From: Ligilactobacillus araffinosus DSM 20653
GTDB lineage: Bacteria > Bacillota > Bacilli > Lactobacillales > Lactobacillaceae
Assembly (NCBI RefSeq): GCF_001435375.1
Contig: NZ_AYYZ01000029.1
Span: 335,903 to 399,902, forward strand
DNA: 64,000 nucleotides
Direction of reading: 5' to 3'
A model generated the notes under the pieces. That model did not search any database, was not told where the DNA came from, and was given only the letters and a program-made list of their open reading frames with translations. Both the position numbers and the translations under genes were made by a program. Below are positions 44,075 to 52,310 of the stretch, in pieces; within the stretch, counting starts at the first letter, position 1, and each line of letters begins with the position of its first letter.

Positions 44075-44732
44075 AATCTTTTAAATTCCATTCAGCTAAA
44101 AATTCATTGACGAAGTTACGCATAAATTTAGTTCGTTGATGGGCCAGTTTCTTTCCACTTGAGGTATTCATTAAATCCTCTAACGTAAATAGTTTTTCAT
44201 AAAAATGATTGATTGTGGTTTCCCGTTTTGTCCGATATTGATCATGTGAAGTCAATTCCATAACCGGAATACGCGGATCGTAAATTGGATTATCATGCTT
44301 ACCACCATACGCAAATGCGCGGGCAATGCCAATTGCACCGAGGGCTTCGATACGATCAGCATCTTGAACATATTGCCCTTCTACTGATAAATGGTGTTGA
44401 TGCTTAATGTTTTTTGAAAAGGACATGTTTTGAATCGTATCAAAAATATTTTCGCAATCATGACTAGATAGTGCTTGAATTGTTTTGAGATTGTGAATTT
44501 GAGTTAGTCGTTGGCTAATATTATCAGTAACTTTTTCATCGATCGTATCATGTAAGTATGCTGCAATTTGAATAATAAAAATTGCGTGTTTATTTGGGAT
44601 AGCGTGATCGGCAACATATAATCGCGTAGCAAGTTGCGCAACGCGGTTAACATGGAAGTAATCATGGCCTGTAATATCGCCATCTAAACATTTTTTAGCA
44701 AAGGTTTTAATTTCGGTTAAATCGTCATTCAT
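44073..44732 (-). CDS. HD-domain hydrolase (YedJ/YpgQ-like)
   Basis: 219-residue phosphohydrolase. HD-site residues: GHDYFHVNRVAQLA (His near 29), YLHDTIDE (His-Asp near 64) and DADRIEALGAIGIARAFAYGG (Asp near 127), the last typical of the YedJ group. ATG at 44732 follows GGAGGGG; an earlier in-frame ATG lacks a ribosome site. Substrate unknown, possibly nucleotides. Confidence 0.88.
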   Translation of the reverse strand: MNDDLTEIKTFAKKCLDGDITGHDYFHVNRVAQLATRLYVADHAIPNKHAIFIIQIAAYLHDTIDEKVTDNISQRLTQIHNLKTIQALSSHDCENIFDTIQNMSFSKNIKHQHHLSVEGQYVQDADRIEALGAIGIARAFAYGGKHDNPIYDPRIPVMELTSHDQYRTKRETTINHFYEKLFTLEDLMNTSSGKKLAHQRTKFMRNFVNEFLAEWNLKD

Positions 44733-44789
44733 AAAATCCCCTCCTTGGATATAGTTTATCATTTCTGTTAGGCTCAAAGTGAACTTTAA

Positions 44790-44830
44790 AAATATCAAAA
44801 AACGCTTATCATGAATTATGATAAGCGTTT
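44790..44830 (-). terminator. Terminator of the GT8 gene
   Basis: AAACGCTTATCAT/ATGATAAGCGTTT perfect stem (44800-44812/44818-44830), then TTTTGATA on the minus strand. Confidence 0.88.
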
Positions 44831-44841
44831 AAAGCTTCCGT

Positions 44842-45786
44842 TTAAATCCGAATTTTTTTACCTTCCTGATTAAGTTTATATAATGTTAATTCTTTAGCTG
44901 GAATTTCTTGAACTTGTTCCATTAAAGTATCCATTTTCTTTTGATCTGATTGTTTTTCTTCATCAGAATAATTCTTCTGAATATTAACTAATTCGTCATA
45001 ATAATTAGAGTCTTTAGCATAATCCCAGAAAACATTACCATATAATACATCCTCATAATGCCATGGCTTGAGATAAAGATTATAGTGAATGATCTGAGGG
45101 TTCTCTTCTTTTTTAGCCGGCATTGCATTCCAATTTTGTGAAATCTTTAATACATGATTATTGGCAATCGCATTCAGGTAATCCTGGTCAGGTGCGACGG
45201 TTTTAGGATGGTATGTATTTAAGATATTTAAGAAATGTTTGGTAAATTTCAAATCACGGAATTTCTTCAAGTTCATCAGTAAGACACCCGAATTGATATA
45301 TGTTTCAACCGGAACACCAGAACATTTTTCAGCATAATTAATCAGGACTGGATCACTTTCAACGAATGTATCTGAACAGCCAGCAACTAAATTATCCTTT
45401 AAGTCAATCTGATAAAGTTTTGAAATATCACCAGGGACAACGGTATCGGCATCCAAATAAATTCCCTTATCATATTGCGGAAACATGTCAGCAATAAATA
45501 AGCGATAGTAAATGGTTAACGTGAAGTAGTCGCACCGAAGTGAATTATTATCATTGCCAAAACGTTCTTTGAAGTTCTGATCAATTGCTTCAAAGGAAAT
45601 TGAAAAATTATCATTCTCTAAGGCTTTAATTTTTTTCTGATTTTCGTTAGATAGTTTTTGATATAAAATAACAATTTGATAATGATAATCTTTGCTTGCA
45701 TTTTTAATCATTGATCCTAAGCTAACTGATAATAATGGAGCATAATAATCATCAATTCCATAAAAAATCGGAATAACTTTTTGCAT
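44842..45786 (-). CDS. Glycosyltransferase family 8 protein
   Basis: 314-residue GT-A retaining glycosyltransferase. The start MQKVIPIFYGIDDYYAPLLS is the GT8 nucleotide-sugar segment, the DxD motif is YLDADTVV (Asp 112 and 114), and NSGVLLMNLKKFR plus PDQDYLNAI are further GT8 blocks; HYNLYLKPWHY holds the late His. It would add glucose or galactose to a surface polymer or protein; acceptor unknown. It stands alone, without other envelope genes. The ribosome site GGAGAG is upstream. Confidence 0.92.
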   Translation of the reverse strand: MQKVIPIFYGIDDYYAPLLSVSLGSMIKNASKDYHYQIVILYQKLSNENQKKIKALENDNFSISFEAIDQNFKERFGNDNNSLRCDYFTLTIYYRLFIADMFPQYDKGIYLDADTVVPGDISKLYQIDLKDNLVAGCSDTFVESDPVLINYAEKCSGVPVETYINSGVLLMNLKKFRDLKFTKHFLNILNTYHPKTVAPDQDYLNAIANNHVLKISQNWNAMPAKKEENPQIIHYNLYLKPWHYEDVLYGNVFWDYAKDSNYYDELVNIQKNYSDEEKQSDQKKMDTLMEQVQEIPAKELTLYKLNQEGKKIRI

Positions 45787-45897
45787 AATTCAATCTCTCC
45801 TTACAATAAACATAAACAAATAGTATGGTATAACAAAATAAAGCTTACTGCAAAATGATTCATATAATTAAAAAGATGCCTATTAGATAATAAAAAA

Positions 45898-45946
45898 GTG
45901 CAAAAAAAGTCTTTATAATTATGGTTATACCAAAACTATAAAGACT
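45898..45946 (-). terminator. Terminator of ahpC
   Basis: AGTCTTTATA/TATAAAGACT (45908-45917/45937-45946), then TTTTTTGC on the minus strand. Confidence 0.8.
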
Positions 45947-45958
45947 AAAAGTTAATTT

Positions 45959-46522
45959 TTAAAGTTTACCAACTAAGTCCATTCCAGGTTTTAATGTCTT
46001 ATCCCCTGGTTTCCAATTTACTGGGCATACTTGATCGCCATGCTTACGAACAAACTGAGCAGCTTCAAGCGTCCGTAATATTTCATCAGCACTCCGTCCA
46101 ATTGACATGTTATTAATTGTATATGACTGAATCACGCCATCTGGATCAATAATGAAAACTCCACGGTATGCTTGACCTGATTCTTCATCGAGAACATCAA
46201 ATGCCCGTGCAAGTTTACCAGCTGGATCAGCTAACATTGGGTATTGAATCTTTGCGATTTCAGGGGATGCGTCAGTCCATGCTTTATGTACAAATTCTGT
46301 ATCTTCTGAACATGAATAAATTTCAGCGCCTGCTTCTTTAAATTGATCGTATAGCCCCTGTAAAGCCTCTAATTCAGTTGGGCAGATAAATGAAAAATCT
46401 GCCGGATAGAATAATAATACACTCCAATGACCTAACATATCTTTTTTAGAAACGTCAATTATTTTACCATTTTGAAATGCTTTAACTTTGAAATCATCAA
46501 TTTCTTTACCAATATAATTCAT
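45959..46522 (-). CDS. ahpC: Peroxiredoxin AhpC
   Basis: 187-residue 2-Cys peroxiredoxin reducing hydrogen peroxide and alkyl hydroperoxides. The peroxidatic Cys47 is in DFSFICPTE, the resolving Cys166 in QVCPVNW, positions standard for AhpC. Start at ATG 46522 behind GAGGTGATT; a TATAAT box on the minus strand (46542-46547) lies just upstream. The usual reductase gene ahpF is not adjacent, so another disulfide reductase or a distant ahpF must serve it. Confidence 0.95.
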   Translation of the reverse strand: MNYIGKEIDDFKVKAFQNGKIIDVSKKDMLGHWSVLLFYPADFSFICPTELEALQGLYDQFKEAGAEIYSCSEDTEFVHKAWTDASPEIAKIQYPMLADPAGKLARAFDVLDEESGQAYRGVFIIDPDGVIQSYTINNMSIGRSADEILRTLEAAQFVRKHGDQVCPVNWKPGDKTLKPGMDLVGKL

Positions 46523-46606
46523 TAAAATCACCTCTAATGTCATTATATATAAATTGGTCTAAAAGAAACAAATGTTTTGCACAATTAATTTGTGGCCAAT
46601 TTAAAA

Positions 46607-46653
46607 AGCACCAGAATAAATCCTGATGCTAGCTTCTGTTTTTAACTGGTGCT
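46607..46653. repeat. Inverted repeat upstream of ahpC
   Basis: AGCACCAG (46607-46614) and CTGGTGCT (46646-46653), perfect 8-bp arms; a near copy CTGATGCT is at 46623-46630. It may be a terminator remnant, since a T run follows the inner copy. Confidence 0.4.
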
Positions 46654-47350
46654 ATTATGAAAATCTGAGAAGTAAAAAATTCTGCTTTTTATTTCTTGAT
46701 AAATGTTAAGATATAGATTGTATGTTTTATTAAAAGAGAATTGACGAAAAAAATAATAGTATTTTAGTAAGTTATAAAACAGAAGCGGAATAAATAATTA
46801 TTCCTTTTTTATTATCGCATATGTCTCATTTAATGTTAATCTTTTTTTAATTTACCTAACATTGTTATTTATTATTAGTTTCGAAGTTTAATGAATACTA
46901 CAACTAATTGATTTTTTAACTAATTGACGGTTAGTTTTTGATTTAAAAATTTTAAAATAATAAATAAAAATATTCAGATAATTGCAAAACTTATCCAGCC
47001 TATTCCAATTCCAAATTTATCTGACACCATTCCGTTCTTACAATAATGCTTAAAGTTAATGATTCTAAATAATTAGAAAACGATGTAGTCAATGTATAAT
47101 TTTTATTCGAAGTAATTTTGTTTTAGTTTGCAATAAACTAACTTGGATAAATTAGTTTAATAGCATTATCAATTTATGTATTAAAAAATTGGATTAATTT
47201 TGATTTATAATGTGGTATCACCTCAAGTAATGTTTATTGTTGCCATTGTTCTTATGATATTCGTGATTATCCTTTTGAATTTAAATATTAAAAAATAGTT
47301 TTTCAAAGCATTGTTATCTAAGACAAAGTTTTTTATTAGAAAAAACTTTA
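46654..47350. other. AT-rich intergenic region with gene remnants
   Basis: About 700 bases without a complete gene. Readable traces are a minus-strand fragment at 46974-47030 (MVSDKFGIGIGWISFAII, reminiscent of YczE/YitT-type membrane proteins) and a plus-strand transporter tail at 47185-47298. The rest is AT-rich sequence in which I see no RNA or repeat. Confidence 0.5.
47185..47298 (+). pseudogene. Remnant of a membrane transporter C-terminus
   Basis: An open stretch without start codon that reads KIGLILIYNVVSPQVMFIVA followed by a hydrophobic helix and NLNIKK, then a stop. It resembles the last transmembrane helix of an MFS drug-efflux protein. The upstream part is missing. Confidence 0.4.
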
Positions 47351-47379
47351 TTGACAGATAAATATTCCCTTCTTATATT
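47351..47379 (+). promoter_or_regulatory. Promoter of the second MarR gene
   Basis: Perfect TTGACA (47351-47356), 17-bp spacer, TATATT (47374-47379). Confidence 0.8.
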
Positions 47380-47428
47380 TAGTGTTTGGATTCAATCATC
47401 TGAAATGTAGGATTATAGGAGGAAGTTT

Positions 47429-47878
47429 ATGAAAAAGAATTATCTTTCAATTCATGACAAATTGTTTTTAATATATAGCCTAACTATGAAACTTGAAAAA
47501 GAAAAGCTTTCGAAAAGTCAGTTCAATGATCTTTCTGTTAATGACCTGCACATTATTCATATAATTTCGCTTGAAAAGAATATCACGATTTCACAAATTG
47601 CTAAATTGATGGCAGTGTCTAAAGCTGCGTTAACTGGAAGTATTGATAAATTAGAAAGGCTTGGATATATTGAACGTGTTCCGAGTAAAACAGATCGTCG
47701 AGTTACTAATATTCGGTTTACTAAAAAAGGAAGATTACTCTCGCGATTACATAATCGAGAACATGTTGCTTTTACAAATTCTTTACTTAAAAATTGTAAT
47801 GAGTCAGATAAAGCAAAATTAAATAAAATTCTTGATCAATTAATTCTAGACTTAGAAAGTAAAACAGGAGACAAATAA
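47429..47878 (+). CDS. MarR-family transcriptional regulator
   Basis: 149-residue winged-helix regulator. ITISQIAKLMAVSKAALTGSIDKLERLGYIERVPSKTDRRVTNIRFTKKG (in pieces) is the helix-turn-helix and wing, with the classic DRR at the wing tip. AGGAGG precedes ATG. It lies between transporter remnants and the ABC/folate operon and may control one of the transporters nearby; no operator match could be assigned. Confidence 0.9.
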   Translation: MKKNYLSIHDKLFLIYSLTMKLEKEKLSKSQFNDLSVNDLHIIHIISLEKNITISQIAKLMAVSKAALTGSIDKLERLGYIERVPSKTDRRVTNIRFTKKGRLLSRLHNREHVAFTNSLLKNCNESDKAKLNKILDQLILDLESKTGDK

Positions 47879-47897
47879 AAAATGTCTCCTGTTTTTT
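47861..47897 (+). terminator. Terminator of the second MarR gene
   Basis: AAAACAGGAGACA/TGTCTCCTGTTTT stem (47861-47873/47883-47895) overlapping the end of the gene, then T run. Confidence 0.92.
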
Positions 47898-48034
47898 TAC
47901 ATTATAGCTTATTGACTTAAACTTCCCCCTACGTAATAAGTTCAAAACAATTTTACTAAATGTTAATATTATTAATAGTTAAGTTTCTTAACCATTTTTA
48001 ATATATCATAAATCAAAGAAAAGAGGAATATATT

Positions 48035-48118
48035 TTGTTATCTTTGCAAAACGTTTCTAAAACTTTTGATGATCAAGTAGCTGTTATTGCGGTCGTTTAT
48101 TTTAATTACATACGTTAA
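48035..48118 (+). pseudogene. Truncated ABC-transporter ATPase start
   Basis: TTG start behind AAGAGGAAT; the first 17 residues MLSLQNVSKTFDDQVAV are the typical N-terminus of an ABC ATPase, then sense is lost (IAVVYFNYIR, stop). No Walker A follows. It is a remnant 190 bases before the intact ABC genes. The 190 bases that follow hold only the palindrome and the promoter listed separately. Confidence 0.6.
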
Positions 48119-48226
48119 GAAGAACATATGTATATTCAGTCTTATTTTCCCCTTTAAACCTTGCTAATACTGTAAAGCAGATATTATAGAGTACCGCTGC
48201 TTCATTCATTTCTGATCAGCAAATTA

Positions 48227-48240
48227 AATATACGTATATT
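48227..48240. promoter_or_regulatory. Palindrome AATATACGTATATT, copy 1
   Basis: Perfect 14-bp palindrome ending 11 bases before the -35 of the ABC/folate operon. An identical copy stands upstream of the promoter at 58.76 kb. Confidence 0.55.
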
Positions 48241-48251
48241 AAAACGCATAA

Positions 48252-48280
48252 TTGATTTATTATGCCAATTTTGATAATAT
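48252..48280 (+). promoter_or_regulatory. Promoter of the ABC-folate operon
   Basis: TTGATT (48252-48257), 17-bp spacer, TAATAT (48275-48280), 28 bases before the first start codon. Confidence 0.6.
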
Positions 48281-48308
48281 TTAATTAATTTATAAGGAGA
48301 TATGGAGT

Positions 48309-49316
48309 ATGGATAACGTTGAATTCAGGAACATTTATAAAAACTATAAGGTGAAAAAACGATCAAATAATCTTTTAACAGATTTTTTTCATCCGCAATA
48401 TATAACTAAACATGCATTGAGCAATGTAAGTTTTAAAATCCCTAAAGGACAAATTGTCGGATATATTGGCCCTAATGGAGCGGGAAAATCGACGACAATT
48501 AAAATCATGACAGGAATTTTAAAACCGTCTCATGGAATTTGTCGTGTTTTGGGTTGTGACCCAACTAAAAATCATAATGAATTTGTGCGGCAAATTGGTG
48601 TTGTATTTGGAAATCGTTCGAATTTAGTGTGGGATTTGCCGGCAATTGATTCGTTTAAGATGATGAAAGAGATTTACGAAATTCCCAATGATAAATTTGA
48701 AAAGCAGTTACATATCCTAGCTGAAAGTATTGGAATTCAGCATATTTTAGAAGTTCCAATTCGGCAAATGAGTTTAGGCCAACGAATGCGTTGCGAACTT
48801 GTAGTGGCGTTACTCCATTCTCCTAAGATTTTATTTTTAGATGAACCAACGCTAGGACTTGATGCGGTTTCGAAAATTGCAATGCATCGTTTTATTAAAA
48901 AAATTAACGTCGAACAAAACATAACCGTTATTTTAACAACTCATGATATGAGTGATATCAAAGAATTAGCCCAACGAATTATTGTTATTGGGAACGGATC
49001 AAAATTATATGATGGTTCACCAGATAAAATTATTAATAAATTTAACGACATTCGTAAAGTCGTCATTTCCCTTAATCCAGCTAACTGTATCAATTCAAGG
49101 ATTAATGATCATCTTAAAAAATATCGAATTATTCAAGAATTAGAAAATGAAATCACTCTTGAAGTTAAGGAAGGACAACAGCTAAACGAATTGATCAACT
49201 TTATTTCACAACAGCTAAACATTGAAAATTATACAATTCAATCTCTTAATACTGAGGAAGTGATTGCTCATTTTTATGAACAACATACGGAGAAAAATCA
49301 TGAAAAGATATTTTAG
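48309..49316 (+). CDS. ABC-2-type transporter ATPase
   Basis: 335-residue ATPase of an ABC-2 exporter. Walker A GPNGAGKST (54-62), Q-loop in IGVVFGNRSNLVWDLP, signature MSLGQRMR near 154, Walker B LFLDEP near 176, and H-loop TTHD near 208. An extra N-terminal loop (about 15-35) and a C-terminal domain of 80 residues are typical of the ATPases that work with DUF990-type permeases. It overlaps the next gene by 17 bases. Exported substrate unknown. Confidence 0.92.
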   Translation: MDNVEFRNIYKNYKVKKRSNNLLTDFFHPQYITKHALSNVSFKIPKGQIVGYIGPNGAGKSTTIKIMTGILKPSHGICRVLGCDPTKNHNEFVRQIGVVFGNRSNLVWDLPAIDSFKMMKEIYEIPNDKFEKQLHILAESIGIQHILEVPIRQMSLGQRMRCELVVALLHSPKILFLDEPTLGLDAVSKIAMHRFIKKINVEQNITVILTTHDMSDIKELAQRIIVIGNGSKLYDGSPDKIINKFNDIRKVVISLNPANCINSRINDHLKKYRIIQELENEITLEVKEGQQLNELINFISQQLNIENYTIQSLNTEEVIAHFYEQHTEKNHEKIF

Positions 49317-50091
49317 TGTTTTAATGGTTGAATTTAAAAAAAGTTGGTTATATCGTAATGCAGCCTTTGCAAGTATTCCCCTTTTCTTTATGCGCGGGTT
49401 ACTATCAATTGCAATGCTTTTAGCTTTTAGCCAAATTAATCATAGTCATCCGCAACAATTAATTAATTACTTTTGGCTTATTAATCTTTTTTACCCTATC
49501 GTTTCTGCATGGGTCGTTGATTACGATTTAAATACGATTATTAAGTCAGGCAATGTTGCATATGAATATATCAAGCCGCTTAATATTTATGGATCATGGT
49601 TTATGCGAGTAATTGGTCAGCGCTTATCTCAATTATGTTTATCGAGTTTTCCAATTTTACTGGTTATTTGTTTCCTTCCAACTGGATTTAAAATGCAGTT
49701 AACGATCAGCCTTTCAAAAGGATTGCTTTTTTTATTAACAATAATATTAGCTCTTATTTTAAACGTTGTTTTGTCATTGTTAGTTTATGTTTCAGTTTTT
49801 TATACCTATTCCGTTATTGGATCGCTTTTAGTATTTGGATCGATTATGGAATTTACAGGAGGTACAGTTATCCCCTTTAGCTTATTTCCAATTGGTTTAC
49901 AGCATATATTTAAGCTTTTTCCTTTTTGGTATGGGTCAGCATTCCCGTTTCAATCTTTAACTGGTCAACTTACTTTTTATCAGATAATTCACGGGCTGCT
50001 TCTTCAAATTATCTGGATTGTCGTTGCTGCAGCTTTAGGTAATTTGTGGCTCAATCATCAATTACATCGTATTGAGATTCAGGGGGGATAG
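49300..50091 (+). CDS. ABC-2-type permease, first subunit
   Basis: 263-residue, six-segment permease of the ABC-2/DUF990-like type. It starts MKRYFSVLMVEFKKSWLYRN, a cytosolic amphipathic segment, followed by hydrophobic helices to the end (last about 235-253). ATG 49300 (GGAG upstream) is used; a longer in-frame start inside the ATPase gene has no ribosome site. Partner of the following permease in a heterodimeric exporter. Confidence 0.85.
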   Translation: MKRYFSVLMVEFKKSWLYRNAAFASIPLFFMRGLLSIAMLLAFSQINHSHPQQLINYFWLINLFYPIVSAWVVDYDLNTIIKSGNVAYEYIKPLNIYGSWFMRVIGQRLSQLCLSSFPILLVICFLPTGFKMQLTISLSKGLLFLLTIILALILNVVLSLLVYVSVFYTYSVIGSLLVFGSIMEFTGGTVIPFSLFPIGLQHIFKLFPFWYGSAFPFQSLTGQLTFYQIIHGLLLQIIWIVVAAALGNLWLNHQLHRIEIQGG

Positions 50092-50093
50092 TT

Positions 50094-50870
50094 TTGAAAA
50101 AATATTTATTTTTATTGGCTAAAACCATTAAATCTCAACTTGAATATAATCGGTCAGTATACTTACTTATTCTTGGCGAATTTATTGCTCAATTTACGTT
50201 CATCTTTAGTTTTTTGATTCTTTTTAAGTCATTAGGAAATATTAAAGGTTATACCATTAGTCAAGCGATCTTGATCTATGCAACTATCAATATTTGTTAT
50301 ACCTTAGCTGAAATGTTTGGCAAAGGAATTAATGATCTTGCAAAGCTGATTCGCAATGGAAACCTTGATGTTTACTTAATTCGTCCAATGTCTGTTTTAT
50401 TACAAGTTATGGGAAATGCTTTTGAGTTTTCAAGAGTCGGAAGATTGATACAATCGTTGTTGATTTTTTTAATTACGGTATGGACTAGTCATATTAAATG
50501 GAATTTCTTAAAAGGAAGTGAAATGCTACTAATAATTATTGCGGGAATAATGCTGTTTCTTTCAATTTATTTATTTTTTGGAACGTTGTCATTTTTCACG
50601 ACCCGTCAAGTAAGTATTTCGGTGCTCTTAATGGGCAGCGGATCAGACATTCTTCATTATCCGGCAAATGCCCTGCCTCGTGGGATTCGATTTATCTTAA
50701 TGTATCTTCTTCCTTTTGGGTGTATAAATTATCTTCCCTTTAAATATATTCTTGGATTTTCTAATAATTATTTATTTTGTTTAACACCATGGATATGTTT
50801 CTTATTTTTTATTATGGTATTTGCTTTTTGGAAAACAGCACTATCAAAATATTCATCAACTGGTTCTTAA
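50094..50870 (+). CDS. ABC-2-type permease, second subunit (DUF990-like)
   Basis: 258-residue, six-segment permease. ISQAILIYATINICYTLAEMFGKGINDLAKLIRNGNLDVYLIRPMS (read in pieces) is the typical block of the second subunit in these exporters, with the G(N)LD(V)YL(I)RP motif. TTG 50094 follows AGGGGGG; the gene begins 2 bases after its partner. folB follows after about 18 bases. Confidence 0.87.
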   Translation: MKKYLFLLAKTIKSQLEYNRSVYLLILGEFIAQFTFIFSFLILFKSLGNIKGYTISQAILIYATINICYTLAEMFGKGINDLAKLIRNGNLDVYLIRPMSVLLQVMGNAFEFSRVGRLIQSLLIFLITVWTSHIKWNFLKGSEMLLIIIAGIMLFLSIYLFFGTLSFFTTRQVSISVLLMGSGSDILHYPANALPRGIRFILMYLLPFGCINYLPFKYILGFSNNYLFCLTPWICFLFFIMVFAFWKTALSKYSSTGS

Positions 50871-50888
50871 TAATCAAGGAGGAAAATG

Positions 50889-51242
50889 ATGTATCAAATT
50901 GAATTAAAAAAAATGAAATTTCATTCTCATATTGGAGTTCACCCTGAAGAAAAAATGGTTGGTCAAGATTTAGAAATCGATTTAAGGGTCCAATTAAATA
51001 TAGCCCCTAATCTTCAGGATAAACTTTCAGATTATATTAGCTATGCCAAATTCTATTCAATTATACGTGATATCGTAGCAACAAGCCGGGATGATTTGAT
51101 TGAAACCGTTGCTAAAAAAATCACAACTTCAATTAAAAATAAATATCCCAAGCAAATCGCTTGGGTTGAAGTATGTGTAAAGAAAAAAACACTTCCAATT
51201 GATGGAATTATGGAAAGCGCAAATGTCATTTTAAAGGAGTAA
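50889..51242 (+). CDS. folB: Dihydroneopterin aldolase
   Basis: 117-residue enzyme of the folate branch that splits 7,8-dihydroneopterin to 6-hydroxymethyl-dihydropterin and glycolaldehyde. Family marks: FHSHIGVHPEEKMVGQDLEIDL with the binding Glu, and the C-terminal VEVCVKKKTLPIDGIMESANVIL. The second of two tandem ATGs (50889) is 6 bases from AAGGAGG and preferred. First folate gene of the operon, without own promoter. Confidence 0.93.
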   Translation: MYQIELKKMKFHSHIGVHPEEKMVGQDLEIDLRVQLNIAPNLQDKLSDYISYAKFYSIIRDIVATSRDDLIETVAKKITTSIKNKYPKQIAWVEVCVKKKTLPIDGIMESANVILKE

Positions 51243-51244
51243 CT

Positions 51245-51748
51245 ATGAAAGAAATAAATATTGTTTATTTATCATTAGGGACAAATTTAGGAAATAAGGT
51301 TTTGAATTTAAAAAAGATAATCAAAGCATTTGAAGATGACCCGCAAATTGAAATTTTAAAAAAATCCAGTGTATTTGAAACTTCACCTGTTGGCGGGATT
51401 GAGCAAGATAATTTTTATAATATGGTCATCAAGATATGTACGACTTATTCCCCAAATGAATTACTTAAAGTTATTCACTTAATTGAAAAGCAATTAAAGC
51501 GAATAAGGAACATTCGTTGGGGGCCGCGAACGGCGGATATCGACATGCTTACCTTCAACAACCAAGAAATATCAACTTCTTGTTTAAAAATTCCACATCC
51601 AGAAATGTTAAACCGTTTGTTTGTTTTAAAACCTTTGTTAGAAATCACGCACTCGGCTTTTTATAGCTATGAAAAATTAAAACAAGCAGAAAAAAAGATT
51701 TTACAAAACGATGATCAAAAAATTATTAATAAAGGAGCTTTGAAATGA
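51245..51748 (+). CDS. folK: HPPK, 6-hydroxymethyl-7,8-dihydropterin pyrophosphokinase
   Basis: 167-residue pyrophosphokinase. Begins with VYLSLGTNLGNKVLNLKKII; the substrate and Mg site is RWGPRTADIDMLTF, with the catalytic Asp pair (family RWGPRTIDLDIL); ends with IPHPEMLNRLFVLKPLLEI. It overlaps folE by 4 bases (ATGA). Confidence 0.94.
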   Translation: MKEINIVYLSLGTNLGNKVLNLKKIIKAFEDDPQIEILKKSSVFETSPVGGIEQDNFYNMVIKICTTYSPNELLKVIHLIEKQLKRIRNIRWGPRTADIDMLTFNNQEISTSCLKIPHPEMLNRLFVLKPLLEITHSAFYSYEKLKQAEKKILQNDDQKIINKGALK

Positions 51749-52302
51749 AGGATAATATTGAAAAGATTATTACACAACTTTTAGAGAGCATTGGTGAGGA
51801 TCCTTCTCGTCCGGGAATTGTTGAGACTCCTAAACGAATTGAAAAAATGTATCAAGAAATTTTCAGCTCAATTAACCAGGAAAATTTTACGGACTTTAAG
51901 CTCTTTGATAATGATGCAGTTAATGAAAATCAAGACATTATTGTAACGGACATTCCATTTTATTCGATGTGCGAGCATCATATGTTGCCGTTTTTCGGAG
52001 TTGCGCATGTAGCATATATTCCGAATGATAAGATTATTGGGTTAAGTAAAATTCCACGCCTTGTCGATTTTGTGACTAAAAAGCTGACTTTACAAGAAAA
52101 AGTCACCCGCGATATCGCCCTTCAACTTAATAAAATCCTTCATCCTAAAGGGGTTGCTGTTCAAACGGAAGCAAGGCATATGTGTATTGAAATGCGTGGA
52201 ATTAAAAAAACTAATTCAACTACGAAGGTCAAATATTATGATGGAATTTACCAAGAAAACAATCATATGCTAGATAATTTTATCTCAACAATCAACGGTT
52301 AG
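51745..52302 (+). CDS. folE: GTP cyclohydrolase I
   Basis: 185-residue zinc enzyme that turns GTP into dihydroneopterin triphosphate, the first folate step. The zinc ligands are in MCEHHMLPFFG (Cys76) and EARHMCIEMRGI. VDFVTKKLTLQEKVT is the conserved GTP-binding block. Translationally coupled to folK. Confidence 0.95.
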   Translation: MKDNIEKIITQLLESIGEDPSRPGIVETPKRIEKMYQEIFSSINQENFTDFKLFDNDAVNENQDIIVTDIPFYSMCEHHMLPFFGVAHVAYIPNDKIIGLSKIPRLVDFVTKKLTLQEKVTRDIALQLNKILHPKGVAVQTEARHMCIEMRGIKKTNSTTKVKYYDGIYQENNHMLDNFISTING

Positions 52303-52310
52303 GTAATCAG

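Noticed and set aside
46607-46653. Insertion-sequence ends
   Set aside because: The inverted repeat is only 8 bp, no transposase fragment or target duplication is visible; a terminator remnant is more likely.
48122-48137. Third copy of the AATATACGTATATT palindrome (ACATATGTATATTC)
   Set aside because: Only one half-site agrees and it lies in the ABC remnant far from a promoter, so it was not counted.
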